DNA from: Phorcus lineatus
Lineage: Eukaryota > Mollusca > Gastropoda > Trochida > Trochidae
Assembly (NCBI GenBank): GCA_921293015.1
Contig: OV121086.1
Span: 38,067,194 to 38,131,193, forward strand
Length of the DNA: 64,000 nucleotides
Direction: 5' to 3'
Shown here: one piece after another, positions 1 through 13,129 of the stretch
How positions within the stretch are numbered: position 1 is the stretch's first letter
Layout of the letters: every line of letters starts with the position of its first letter
The notes under the pieces: generated by a model
Told to the model about the DNA's origin: nothing
The model's input: the letters and a program-made list of their open reading frames with translations, nothing else
Databases searched by the model: none
Position numbers and translations under genes: made by a program

Positions 1-1589
1 TCAGTCTATAATGTATAAGGCCGTTTGAATTATTTCTGGTTGTATTCATGTATTTCGTTAGATGACGTGTACAACAGTTAACTTGACTGTAAAAGGAAAA
101 CAACATCAATATCATTAGATTGACGAAGAAACAGAATTTTAAGGATTATCAAGTTCTTTATTGTACCGATAGCGACATTTCGGTGAAGGCATAAGGGCAA
201 TTGGTGAGATACAGCATTTTATACACAAATGGGTAGAATAAGGAGGTAATAAGAATATACCTGTAATGTAACAATGAACTGAACATAATGAGATGTGTTG
301 GATTACCTATCATTTGAAAATCCATCAAATACCTTCTATTCTTTAAACTCACAACTTCCAGAATGTCACCCAAACAGATCATTAGATTGGTTTCATCGTT
401 TAGGCGTGTCCAATTTCATTGGCATAAGAATATTAATTGAAGGTAAAATTAGATAATCTTGATATGAAACACAGAGGGAATACGTTGCTTCTGCTTTTTT
501 GTTATGAAAAATCAATCCTTACATACATTCTTGATAACTTCAACACTTGCATAATCGTGGATAAGGGGGACAGATTTAACTATGTTGAATTCCTTCTGAT
601 GACGATAACATCATCACAAGTTACATTAAAAAATTGGTTTTGATCAGTCACTTGTGAATTAGTCTTTCGAGTCTAAGATCAATAGCCACGCTAATTGCTT
701 GGAAATCCATGTTTAATCCCTAATTCCTTTATAAAGAATCATAAGGCGTAAATTCATGTGTGTGTGTGAAGCATTTACTAATAGTCATTATTATGATTTA
801 TAACTAATGTTTTCTTATATCTTATATATTTCAGCGTATTTTAAATTTCTCCAAGTCAATAAGATGATACATCATTCTGTTATCATCAGGGGCTTTCATA
901 AGCCAGGTTTGATAAGAAGTCAGATGAGAAATGGTTTGCAAAACATTGATTACTTATTTTTGATTAGAACATTTTCAATCTGTTATCAAATCCTTAATGA
1001 AGACAAAATTTTGATATGATATTTCTAGTCATATTAAAGTTATTCTTGAAATACATTTTCTCACGAAATTTTATCCGCAAATAATTCATTTCTACGCATA
1101 ACATTTATTTCCGAATCATATTGCTTTACAATAAATGACTCATTGTCTATCATTAATTTACAAAACATTTCCAGAAGTCTTCATTTTGTAATGTAGTAAC
1201 GAATGTGTATTCGGTTGACTGCTGTTAGCAACCCTTATTATTGTTTCAGCATTCACGGTTTCGTTAAACTTTCGAAATATTTTTATAATTCATTCTTCCC
1301 TCAAGTGCAGGTTGAACTCATAAAAGGGCCCCAGAAGTGATCTTAAACAAGGAAGGTTAAGTTGGCTGGGGAGTATACGGAGTTGTATTTTCTAATCACC
1401 TGTTCATCATCCATTTGTTTGTTAAAGGGGGAGTTCGTGTTTTGATGTAATCGCATACCGTTGTCTGGGAATTTAACATGCTGGTTGTCTTCTTGATATA
1501 AAACCAAGTCCAGTCGCCATTGATTGCATCGATTTCAGCTTAAATTGCAACCAATGATTTCTTGTTGGTTGCTCATGCTCGACTATTCT
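1..1589. other. Unannotated AT-rich sequence
   Basis: All six frames are broken by frequent stops and the open frames have chance lengths. The only simple repeat noticed is a short TG run near 757. No RNA gene, transposon end or promoter-like cluster was recognised. It may be intergenic or intronic. Confidence 0.5.
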
Positions 1590-2770
1590 ACAAGCTTTGC
1601 CTTTCACAACAAGCTTTGCATTTCACAGATTTTCAAGGGAGCAGATGTTCCTTAGTTTCATAGAAATCTGAGTAAATATTGAGTTGATTTGATTTTGTTG
1701 TTGTTGAAATTAATTTTTATAATGTTTTGAATATTTTGCTGAATATTGTCCATTCATTCACGTCAAGAGACTTCTGAATGTCTGAAGAAGTGATAACATG
1801 TTTGGCAGAAACAACAACAAAGTATGAACCATGATGAGATAATGAAATGATGTGTAATTGTTCATTATAGAAATCAAAATGGAATAGTTAAACTTATATC
1901 TTTGCCTTTCTGTTGTTTTCATAAATATACACTCGTGTGTGTAAAGTTAATAAATAATCAGTATGATTGCCTTTGAAGTTTGTTTTAGAAATTATGAAAT
2001 GATAGAGTTTGTACCAGAAAAACTTTGGGGAAAGGTTTTAACAGTTATTTTATGAGTTAAACAGACTACACGGATATACCTTTAGCCTAGAATCAAAAGT
2101 ACTAACTCCTACCGAAAGTAAATAGTTTAAGTAACCGCTATGTCAGTTGATTTTAACAAAATAATTCCTTTAATGTATAAAATGATTAATTCTCAATGCT
2201 TAAAATAAAATTCCATGAGGTTTGACGTTTTTGTTAATGCGATTAAACAAAACAATGAACCATTTCACATAAACCAGCTTTTTTTTTTACTAAAAGAATA
2301 TATATTACAACAACTAAAATACATTCCAGCATACCCTCTAATCAAGATAGATGATAGGTTTTATTCACAACATCTCTAAATAAATCTCACCACCTGCACA
2401 AATCAATTTCGTCTTATGTAAGTCCTATCTCATTGTAATTCGTATGCAACTGTAAAGAATTAAAGAATAAATTCTCACTAAATGTAAATGTTAGAGACCA
2501 CTGTGACTTGACATGACCTTGTATTGGCGCTCTAGATCTCTAAGTAACAGGAAGTATACACACTTATTTTTTAAACTGATGCTCTCGTGTAGCCTAATTC
2601 TAGACTCCGTATTTTTGACCCAATTTGCTGAAGCAATAAACTATTTTAGAGTATATTATAGATTGAAATTAAGTTTGTTATTTCCATTTGGAGTAATTAC
2701 AACTGTCAATTTGATAAATGAAAGTTGATAACATCATTGCAAGATATGATTTCTGAAAAAAAGGGTTTGA
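1590..2770 (+). repeat. Relic copy (copy 0) of the tandem unit, blocks c, d and e
   Basis: Two parts align by eye with the array at 10-23 kb. The stretch at 1590-1690 (CTTTGCATTTCACAGATTTT, then a TTTCATAGAAATCTGAGTAA-like end) matches block c at 13776-13840 and 20585-20660. The stretch at 2490-2760 (TGACTTGACATGACCTT, then AACAGGAAGTATACACACTT, then a TTTTTGACCCAATTTGCTGA stretch) matches block e at 15090-15290 and 21575-21770. The text in between is diverged, with a possible block d trace near 2250. Blocks a and b are absent nearby, so this is an isolated old copy, separated from the main array by about 7.6 kb of unrelated DNA. Confidence 0.6.
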
Positions 2771-5700
2771 TTAGAATCCTTTATGTAGAACATGATTAAG
2801 AAAGATTTCAATCACTGAAAATGATTATAACTCCTGCAGAGCGTCATGAAAGTGGGACATCTAACAATACCCTGACCTACAAACAAAATCTCTTGACTTT
2901 TTCGACATAGATATTCTAAAATATGAACTATTAAGATATTCAATGTCAAAGACACCGTAAATACTTACATAAATGGCTTCAATTGATGTGATCAGTACAT
3001 AAATAAGTAACACATTTTGATAGCAACCTGCAATAATGTTACTAAAATACGCTAGGGTAGAAATTATGCAATGGAAAGATATTTAACATGAGTCCTCGAG
3101 AACATGGTCAGTATGGGATAAACGTACAGACTGATGTCAGACTGACTGCTGAATATACAGTTACCAATTAAAGCAGGGGACAATCAAATGTATGTCAGCT
3201 TGTGCATCAGTCAATGAACATAATGAAGACAGTTTATGTCCCCTAGCCACGTGTCATGACTTTTTGTAAGCTTTTAGTAGTTACTAGCTTTCACTGTTTT
3301 TCAGTAATTAATGGGCTTGACAATACAGTTGTGATATGCGACATATATTAGAATTAAGGCAAAGGAAAATAAGACTAAAAGATGTAATTGAGATTAATGA
3401 TTAAAAATACGTAAATACTTGATGAAAAATTACTATTTGCTTCCTATTTCCGTAATTTATGTCAGGTGCTTTTAAAAAGATATAACGGCCTATTTGCTAA
3501 CAGATAAAACAACTTGCCACGCTTTTCTTCTCTTTTTTCTCATTTAAAGGTAAAGCTGTCAAAAGTGCATGTTGTGAAAGTAATATCCGAAACAAATGTT
3601 GAAATGTGTGAGGATCTTTACAAAGCAATTACATCAAGGCAACGTTGATATCATTTAGATATCAAATAAAAAAAACTAGTTCATACACAGCGTAAGGGAC
3701 AAGTTTTGCATATTTTGCAAGTTCAGAATAATATTGACCCAATTTGAGTGATAACTACAAAGACAATTAACACTAGTTATCTCGTTAATCGTTTTCCCTA
3801 CCCTCCTTATAAAAATAAACCTACTTGTTTACCAATCCTTGTTAAAACGATGCCCCCATCAAAACAGACCTTAATGTTTTCAAATCCCTATTAAAACGGT
3901 GAATGTATTTACTGTGTAACAACATAAATAGGAGATAGAGAGGTGTAGACCATAAGTGTCGGGTAGAAATTAAGATTATTCTTCACTATTGATTGATGCA
4001 TGTTAGGATGCGCTTGATGATTGACCATAATAATCAGCTAATGCTATGCTAGTTGGATAAAATTGTTTACTCACCAAATGATATTGAATATTAAGATATC
4101 AAACGTAAACAAAAGATAGTGTATCTGACCAAAATAAGTAAAAGTATTGGGCGAAACATTACAAAATTGTGACCTGTGTAATATCTAATTCAGTAGATTG
4201 AATTGGATTGGAGCACTGGCTAATTGAGGTAATTACCTTGTATCTGGGTTTCTGGAACTAAACAGATGAAGATAATCATTGTTTAATGAGAAGCTCTATT
4301 TAGCACAAGTACAAGTTTAATTATCCTAGTATTATTGAGGGTTTGTACGTTTTTTTAAATCATGTTCGATAACTTATTTCTTTGTCTTTTATTCAATTCG
4401 AAATCGTTTTACTCTGTAACATAATATCGGTAGATAATTTCATAAACAAATATTGCAGTGTTCAGGTTTAGTGCCTTACAAACTCAAAATCATAAATCGT
4501 ACCATTAATACCAAAGGTACAAGGCACTGCTAAATAACCCTTATGTAAAACAAATTGTTCTTTGCTTTGATTATAAGGATATGTACCACTTCTGAAAATC
4601 TGTCAAAACTAACCATTAATAAAACATATTAGATACAGGGTACGAAGATTACTTGTAGAGCTTTATATATGGAATAATTCACTGAAATTGTTTTAACAAA
4701 CAGGCTGCTGTAGTATATGTATGATGTCTTTTGACTTTATTACACAATATGTGTATGGATCAAAGTAGTCGCAGAGCCTTGCATATTTTCCTAAAAAATT
4801 AGGTTCATAAGTTATTTGAAAATTTGACCATACAAAAATATAAGTTTTCTGTAGGATATAATTTTTTTGGGAATAGGAATTCTTAAAGTTGCATAAGGCT
4901 TTTTACTATATAAGATTCAGTGGAAAAGAAGTACCAAAACATATGCTATCTCCATAATGAAATGCATTAATAAGAGTCAAAAACAGAATACAGAAAGTTG
5001 GTAGATTAAATACAAATTTCTCACATGTCATGGAATTATTCTGAGGTTGTTTTAAATCAAGATTCACCAAGAGTGAAAAAAATTATGAATATCTTATAAA
5101 TATACCAGAAGATGTTGTATTATTTGATCAAGACAATGATTATTGTTTATCAAAACATCGAATGAGAATGTGTATGTCAATGATTGCAACACAAGGATTT
5201 TTGGATGGAAAATGATATACCATAAGTAAGACTTTAATATACGTATCCATTATTGTTAGTAGTAAAATATTTGTCCAATAGCTGAAGGTTTACTGAGGAA
5301 AATGTCATCTTAAATAGCCTTATCTTTAAGGTGCACATAGAGCATTCAAATAAGAGAGTTTTGGGTTGATAACGCAAACAGATAGCATAACTAAAGTTTG
5401 ATATTCGACCAACACAAGACCCTAGTAATTCAATGTCTGCAGTTAGTGAAAGCAAGCGTATTGAGGCTTTGATCTAATAGTACAAGATTTGGCACTTACA
5501 GGGCTGATCAGAAGTCACGGAAATAATACGTTTGGGCCAAGAGTCTGGAGTTCTGACGAGGTGGGGTTACTGTTGAGAGTTAAAAGATATGGAAACAAAA
5601 AATGAAAACAAAGGAACAGTAAAAACAATTATTTGAAAGCAAAATTAGTTTTGATGATATTCATCTATGCAGTATGCATTTGCATATTTTCATGAAAATT

Positions 5701-5897
5701 GGAATAACATTTATCATGGTTATGACTATAAGCTCTGAAAAAATGTAATTGATACAATGATGACTTAAAGCTATCGGTAAATATATATACTCACATAAAC
5801 CTGTTTTCAAATTACAAAAATAAGTAAAATTAAAGTATGCATTTACTAAACAGAAAATAATGTGCCTTCGTTAAAAAAACTGTAAAACCACGCTTTT
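2771..5897. other. Unannotated AT-rich sequence
   Basis: No coding frame, RNA gene or repeat family was recognised. The few open frames (for example 5234-5455 minus) are as expected by chance. It forms the first part of the DNA lying between the copy 0 relic and the tandem array. Confidence 0.5.
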
Positions 5898-6290
5898 GAA
5901 AGACATCCAATGAGCTCTTTCAATTTGAAACATTCAGCAGGCAATTTGCCTTTTATTGTTTCTGGCTCAAAACTCGTTCAATAACTTCTTATAACTATTC
6001 TTGAATAACTTATTTATAGAAATATTATGTGATTGTATGGATTAGTTACTTTAGATGAAACTATGACTAATAACATAAAAACAGTTAGTATGCTTTTTGG
6101 AATATATTTGGAATGCAATGTACTAAAATGTTAAAACTAAAATAATTTCATATTTTTGACAGAAATCCAAAGAGCTCTGTTCAATTTGTAACCTAATGCA
6201 GGTAATTTGCTTTTGAACAATTCTGGCTCAAACTTGGCCCAATAACTTCCTACTCATATTCTTCAATAATTTGTTTAAAGAAGTAATAAG
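5898..6290 (+). repeat. Direct repeat pair of about 130 bp
   Basis: The segment 5900-6030 (agacatccaatgagctcttt ... tctggctcaaaactcgttca ... acttatttatagaaatatta) is repeated at 6160-6290 (agaaatccaaagagctctgt ... tctggctcaaacttggccca ... atttgtttaaagaagtaata). Order and orientation are the same, with a 260-bp offset and many substitutions. This is a simple tandem or local duplication. No coding capacity is shared between the copies. Confidence 0.8.
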
Positions 6291-7598
6291 CCCAAACCAA
6301 AAACTTGTAATACAAACAGTTTGTGTGATTTTTATAATACAAAAGCGATGTATACAAAGTTGAAACCTTAAGTTTTAATCCTTCCCCTTGAATTGTTCTT
6401 GCACATGCTTTGATTGATAACTATCATATCAAATGCAATATGTTAGTTTAGACATAAAACATGCAAAACATTGTTTGAAGTTTTAATCTATATCTATGAG
6501 GGGAAGTCAATGTGTTCAAAGAAGTAGTAGACTTCATAGTGTGTATTGATACACCCCTGAAGACTTGATCGTTAATGTCATATCTGTGATCACGTAATGT
6601 AAGATGTAACATGGGTCAGTTTGATGTTCACGTCTTTCAATTTTATTAACATTAAGTAGAATTCATAATTATTTAGTTCTATTTCGTCTTATAAGGTATT
6701 TCCCTTCCTATACGTATTTTCTTGAGTAATCATATCTTAAGTTCATCACACTTTCAAATTCATCATACGATTTGACAATAGATGCAGATCGTAACCCAAT
6801 GAGACACATTTATGCAACAATGAATGATTTGTTGTTTTAAAAACGTTATTTAGAGATAAAATATCTTTTATAAAGTTTGACATGAATGCTTTGGTTTAGT
6901 GACGTGGGTCATTACAGAAATCCTGAGTGCTGCAGGTTCAAGATTGTGTTAAGAACCGACATGCATATAATGCAGGGTTGCAGTGGTTCCTGGTATGATA
7001 ACTGATAACATGCTATGGTTTCAAACTCTTTCATTGAATACTCCTAATTATGTATTTCTAAGATAAAAGGAAGTCATAATTTTTCATCTATATCTATATA
7101 CACCAATATTTATATGATGACATTATGTATTCGTGTATTATTATTTGTTACCCTTTGAACGCGAAAAATACAGACATATGTGTTCTCATAAAGCGATAAC
7201 ATATTTGATTTGCAAAATAATATAATTTTGGCTCTAATTGCTCAACAATTCTTTTGTCGAATGTAATTATAAATAGTTTTCATATACATTGTAAAAGTTC
7301 CCTGAATGCCATAAGATACAGAAAGGAATTGAAAAGTTTTCTAAAGTGCAAGTTATGGGTAGCACATCTAATCTAAATCTACATTACCAAAGATTATTCA
7401 GTTTTCATTATGTCAAAGCGTGTTTATGGATTAATAACAGTCGTTATACTGGAAGGATTGGAATCAGCATATATGACATATGATCAATGATAATGATAAT
7501 GACGCACAGCATGACCTTCATTTCAGCATTACAAAAATTAATTCTCAGATAAATAGCCATGTTCATTGACAGGCAAGTCCACTTTATATACATAAAGT
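6291..7598. other. Unannotated AT-rich sequence
   Basis: Only short frames and ordinary AT-rich text are visible. No recognisable gene or repeat. Confidence 0.45.
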
Positions 7599-7740
7599 GT
7601 AATAAGACGGTAAAGTATATATGTTTATCCGAAACATTGATTGAAAGACCTCATTAGAGTTTATTACCGGGGTTTTCTGATGTAATAAGACGATAAGTCA
7701 CATTTATCTCAAACATTGATTGAAATACATCATTATGATA
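7599..7740 (+). repeat. Direct repeat pair of about 60 bp
   Basis: The unit GTAATAAGACGGTAAAGTAT ... GAAACATTGATTGAAAGACC ... TCATTAGAG at 7599-7660 recurs as GTAATAAGACGATAAGTCAC ... CAAACATTGATTGAAATACA ... TCATTATGAT at 7682-7740. Period is about 83 bp. The copies are diverged but clearly related, a local duplication with no coding content. Confidence 0.75.
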
Positions 7741-10424
7741 TTTTCTTACGTCTTATGAACATATGGATTCAACCTATAATAAGCTTCTCACAGTCACTAA
7801 CATGATATATCTATATTGAACATACATTATATGACACAGAGATTTTGATCAGGCTTTACTTCATTTCGATAAGGAGTTCTTTGGTGAGGTATCCTTTTCA
7901 AGACAAGGATCAGTCTTTCGTGATTAGAATATTACGATTCAGGAAGCAGGTCTCAATATGAGGGCCTTATTAAATCCCGATGTCTCAAGTAAGATAAGAC
8001 GCTTCTTGTAATACATCGTACTGACGAAATTTTGTTAAATTTACATTAAACTGTATTTATTTTTCCATCCATATCGATTTATATACACCTTCAAGTTTAT
8101 TTTGTTACCTAACATAATTTCAAAAAGACTATAAAGTGAAACTATTTAAGAAAATAGTTATTTTATGTTTTTCATTGAAAAATATACTTACAATAGATTC
8201 AGACTTTTAATCTTTAATTTTCTATATCTAAAACATGGAAAACAATAAAGAAAGTTCCATGATATTTTTGCAAATGATTCTATCAAAATGTGTGATCAGA
8301 TCTGTGTCAGTTGCTTTCAAATAAGTCTTAATCAAACATTTGATCTCTTTCAACTTAAATGGTTCCAGTTTTTGTAATTGGAACTGGTAATCATGAATTG
8401 ACAAAATGTGTCTTTGGACTGAAGTTGATGTAAAAAAAGTTGGTATATTTTGAACCAAGATCAACGAGCCGAGATATAGTGTTAACATACGTTTTATATA
8501 AACAATAATTACTATTTGTTTTGAAACATCTTTCCATTTAAAAAATTGTGAAAATTCACATTTTGGGTCGGTACGTTTTTCTGTAGTCCAAAAACAGATT
8601 TAAACGTCAAAAATTTGCAAACCATTTTGAAAAAGCACTGGCGAGTGCAAGAAATCATGTTTGCGGCACCCGCTAATTATCTAATGGTTTGATAGATAAG
8701 ATTTGAAAAGTCATATATACATTAAATTTCCCATTTAAATTGATATTAAACTTGTTTTAACATCTTGGCATAATCAAATTAAAAGGGATAAGTTTAGTTC
8801 TAATGTTATCGAAGTTTTCTTTATTACCTTGCAGCATGTCTCAAAAATGTCATTGGTCTACATGTATTTGTTGCTATTTGCTAACCGCTGTGAGGAAAGT
8901 TTTCTCAGTACATACTGTAACGTCATTGTTTATGCTTGGTGTTTTCACAAAACAAATAGGATAATGTCATTTGCACGATTGTATTATGGTCATGGTATTA
9001 GGCGTCTAAAAGCAGTTTTGACCATGGAAATATAAACTAAAGAATGTACACTGATCTAGATAACATCTCATTTATCATTATGTTATCTTTATTTGAGTTG
9101 TGATTATAAATCGATGTTTGACTTTTCCAACATTTTTTGACATTCGGATTCTACAGCTGTCCAAAATACAATTATAAAAACGTGTGTCTTCATTATAATT
9201 TTGAGAGATCAGGTCTTGTAATTGATCTCTATAGCTACTTTCAATATTGATATCGTGAAGTTTGCTTTAAAAAGAGGTAAATATTTAACGACATGTTACC
9301 CTTCATTCTACCACTTTTTCATGACATATAATGTACTTACAATGTGATCTTCTTCGAGACAATGTAAAGGGTTGATTTTAAGAAACTGAGCAAAGAAACG
9401 TGTGATTTTCGACCTTGATTTTGTCGTAAAAGGCATTAAAACGTTTTTTGACAGAAAACTTAAAGTTCCCCCAATACGCATAAGTTTTTGTCAAATGTTC
9501 ATTTATTATCTTCTGAGGGTCAAATCATTTCATTCCTAAACCCAACAATCCGTATCTGTAGAGAAAATAATCAAGTATCAAGCAAATACCATTGGCGGCC
9601 ATTTATGTGTGAACATCTTTTAGCCCTTCGAGGTAGGGAATGATTTCACATTGCTTAATCAATCACCGTACGCTCATTTTAAAAACGGACTCATTTGATC
9701 ATTAAAAATTGTCTTGCATATGGAAAGATTTAGGTTCGCTTTCGTGAGGTGACGTTATCAAAATTTTATGACGTTAAAAATGTGATACCACCACTTTAGA
9801 ATTTCTAATCATTTGTTTTCCTGTGATCACTACATTACTCCTAAAATGTTTTACTTCTCCTTTAACAGTTATAAGATGTAATAAGGAAAATCTAAATTAT
9901 TGTAGGAATGTCACTCTGTTCTAAAGGACAAGCAGTCATGATAAGATCTCATGTTTCTTATGCACATCTCTATTTGATCAGGACGTATTGACATTCATGA
10001 CTCGTTAATGATGAACTGAGATCTCATACAGCTTTCTTCCTTTTTACTAAATTTGCAATTAATTATTTTAGAGCATCTAATTGATATATGGAAATTAAGA
10101 TCGGTGTTTCCAGGCTTAGTAATTACTAATTCGAATTTGATAATTGGAATGTTGATAACTTTAACGCCCCTTAAATGTTACGATTACATTAACATAATTA
10201 GCAAAGAAAACGTCATTCCCTAAAAAATATCATTATTCAAATACATTATTTGGAAAATGGGATGTGTAAACATGCCTTGGAATTAGATAACCTTTTGAAC
10301 GTTGTTTTAGGGAGAAGGTCAAAATATCAAAGACATTATGTGGACTTATATGAAAGACACCTAAGGGTAGTTACTATCCTACAGATTGTGCTACTAGTAA
10401 ATATAAAATAAAATACAAAGGTAA
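7741..10424. other. Unannotated AT-rich sequence
   Basis: Stop-rich in all frames. Open frames at 8228-8488 (minus) and 8829-9035 (plus) have no recognisable domain and are chance length. No match to the array blocks was seen. It ends where block a of unit 1 begins. Confidence 0.45.
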
Positions 10425-11055
10425 AGCATTTTCCTCCTAAAAGTTTAATAATTCAACGACATAATTAAAAGCAAAGTTTGCTCGAAACGCCCATTTATAG
10501 CTGCATTTGGAAGTTGATCTTAAGTATATAAAAAGTAAGTTTCTTCCTTCACAATTATGACAGAAGCTTTCCACTACGAACGCACCTTTCAACACATATG
10601 CATCATTGCCTCTCATGTGCTTCGGTGAACCTCGCCTAATGCTACATTGATTCATCGTGGTAAGAAGTTTACTGTCCTGGGGCTACAGAAACCAGATACC
10701 ACACGTGTTGCAAGTGCTGTGAAAACAACATTGAAAAGAGGTATGTTAATTCGCGTAGTTATATTCAGTCGTTTGTATTGAAATTTTAGATTTACAGCTG
10801 AAGTGGAAATCAGGGTTTGGTTGGAGGCGAGCATTTCTTAGACGGTATCTCAAGCTTATTATCTCTACTGGACAACTTTGCGAACAAATCGAGCTGCTTG
10901 AGGTCATACCAAGCTTGATAATGCTCTGAACTTATTTTATGTCACATCAATAGCTTGCCATGAATTTCACACTTGGTTACATTGATGTGTATTACGACAA
11001 GTAGTTCTGAAGTATCAACTCTGTATGTTTTTGTCATATTCAACTGAAATTCTGT
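10425..11055 (+). repeat. Block a, copy 1 (fullest of three)
   Basis: This copy keeps both the 5' part (TTCCTCCTAAAAGTTTAATA, lost in copy 3) and the middle part (CCAGATACCACACGTGTTGC, lost in copy 2). The middle can be read as an open frame on either strand in copies 1 and 3. On the plus strand it ends at AAAAGAG followed by GTATGT, a good splice-donor match. On the minus strand a pyrimidine-rich tract ends in CACAG, with GCGAGG or GTGAGG further on. Neither reading shows a synonymous-substitution pattern between copies, so an exon is possible but unproven. Confidence 0.75.
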
Positions 11056-11236
11056 AAATTTTAACAACTTAAGTATGAAAGAAAATAATGTCATATGACA
11101 TCATCAAGCCCAAGAAGTCAAATGTTTTCCAAAAGTTTACATTAGATTTTAATTTTATGATCTAGATTAGAGTTATTTAAACTGATATGTAAAAACTCTT
11201 TACAGATTGCTCCATAGGAATTGTCTATAAGCTACT

Positions 11237-11681
11237 CATTCTCTCCCAACAGAGGTAGCTCCATCATAAATACCTATACAACATCTGTCTTAATACGAAG
11301 GTTTCATGGTCTAGATATGTAGCACGCTGATTGGATGCAATCAAAGTTAGTTGTGCAATCAGCGACGCCGTTTCAAAAGTTATCATTCAAATTATTTCCG
11401 TAAGCTTTACAAAAGCTAAACTTTATTCGAATATGCGCCTTGCACTTCGAGTAGTCTTTACAGAACACAAACGTCTCATTTTGCGACTGTATCATTGCAC
11501 AGGCCTGTGTGACAACATGTGTGTTATCATGCATTCGTTGTTTTCATTCGCTGAATTATTGCCGGGTAATTTAAGCTGCAATATTGTGCCGGAAGAGGAA
11601 ACTGCCGAAAGACTGAGAAACCTTCCTATGTATTCCTTGTATAGGAATTAATGACGGAGCTACCTCTGTTGGGAGAGAATG
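11237..11681. mobile_element. 445-bp element with terminal inverted repeats (MITE-like)
   Basis: The left end, CATTCTCTCCCAACAGAGGT followed by AGCTCC (11237-11262), is the exact reverse complement of 11656-11681: a 26-bp perfect inverted repeat. Weaker complementarity continues inward (TCAT, AAT, CCTATACAA and GAAGGTTTC on both sides), giving arms of about 80 bp. A 106-codon frame starting with TTG (11331-11651) runs through the interior, but no transposase motif is visible. The size suits a non-autonomous DNA transposon. A target-site duplication could not be defined; both flanks contain TATAA but not at the exact ends. No counterpart was seen at the equivalent place in unit 2, so it was probably inserted after the duplication. 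Confidence 0.75.
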
Positions 11682-12159
11682 TATAAAGGAATTAAGGAAA
11701 TTACCTAAAATTGACAATTTCACACTCTTTTACAGTTGAGCAAACTTTTGTTCAGCAGGAGTAGAGACGTAAAGTTATGTACACTAGTAAGTTCAAAATC
11801 TTACATAGTTTTTAATGACTCCGGACATAGAGAATGGTCAAAACTCTTTAAACAATTTGATGCTTCTGTACCTAATTAACTTCATTTCAGAAAAAAATGA
11901 TTGAATGTAAGATCAGCAGTCATATACTAAACTGGATTGGTTCTGTTATTACCTTCATTTACTTAAAAACGTATAATAATAGAAACGGCCACGTACCTAT
12001 TGAAAGTATTATGACTTATTACCAAGGCTTTGTTCTTTCTCATTACGACAAAATGACTAAAAGGGAGTAAGCTTAAAATTTCTTCAGATGAATAATAGGA
12101 TATTTTATATCAATATGAGAGATTTTCATTATGCTTTAATCAATGATTTTTTATGATAA

Positions 12160-13060
12160 GGTTCAAAGAACTGCTTTTAGATAATAAGGACAGGCCTAGG
12201 AAATGGAGGAGGTATTTTTTGATAAAACGTAGTTTGAAGCAGACAGAATATCCTTGATTTGGATACAACGAAAATTTATGTATCTTGTCACGCTCAGAAT
12301 AAATTACTTTTATATCTTGTTATTCTTATCATTTTGATACACCTTTTTCTTATAAACAGTCATTACTGTGATCAGATCCTAGTTTGAAACACCGGAAACA
12401 AAACATAGTATTAAATATCAATTCATTATTAAACATTTACCGAAAGGTACATTTTAAATGTAATGCAAATGATGTAATGTCTTATATATTTAAGATGAGT
12501 AACTATGACCATCTAACTACAAATTTGTAGAACTTGTATGGGCATTAGACGGTTTAATTATAACGTGAATTAGTGTTCTTTTAAGAGACTAGAATAGAAA
12601 TACTAATCAAGTATTGACGGAAATGAGGCTCTTAAATAGAGTTGATGTGAAATATTCTGAAATATAAGACGACCACAAGACCCACTAAGTGACAAAATTT
12701 CCTTCATTTCCGGTTCAGAAACATTTCCATCAGGAACAGCACAAATGAATGGCATTTACTATCCATCATGAGACGTTTTGTTAATGTGACCAAAGTTGTG
12801 AATTGTCAATTTATAGGAGTTATTCCTTTATACTCACTTTTAAAAGTGCAGTTGATTTTTTGATATTAATTCAAACATCACATTGTAAAACATTGAATAT
12901 TTTAAGGCTTATTGTTCTAACTGTCAGCAATGTTTGATCTTGAAAATTTGAGTTTTAAAATTTTAGTTCTAGAGTTTTCTTTACTCAATTGAAGTATCAA
13001 ATTAGCATACCATATGATATTCAAAGATACAATGAATAAAATACAGTTTTGATACCTTCG
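12160..13060 (+). repeat. Block b, copy 1
   Basis: Aligned with 17740-18725. Shared landmarks are ATGTATCTTGTCACGCTCAG, GAGTTGATGTGAAATA / GAGTTGATATGAAATA, and CATTTCCGGTTC followed by GAACAG(C/T)(A)CAAAT. Around 12708-12770 a short frame reads FISGSETFPSGTAQMNGIYY in copy 1 and FISGSEAFPTGTVQINGNYY in copy 2, with about half the changes in third positions. A stop follows immediately and a 1-base indel lies upstream in copy 2. This could be an exon relic, but the flanking noncoding text is equally conserved. Confidence 0.7.
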
Positions 13061-13129
13061 TGTAAGACTCTTTATTGGTATTGAATTTAGAAATTTTTTA
13101 CATGCTAGTCCTCGTGTCAATTCAATATA

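Noticed and set aside
8345..8395. Hairpin-like GGTTCCAG ... GGAACTGG
   Set aside because: Only about 6 bp pair continuously, common by chance.
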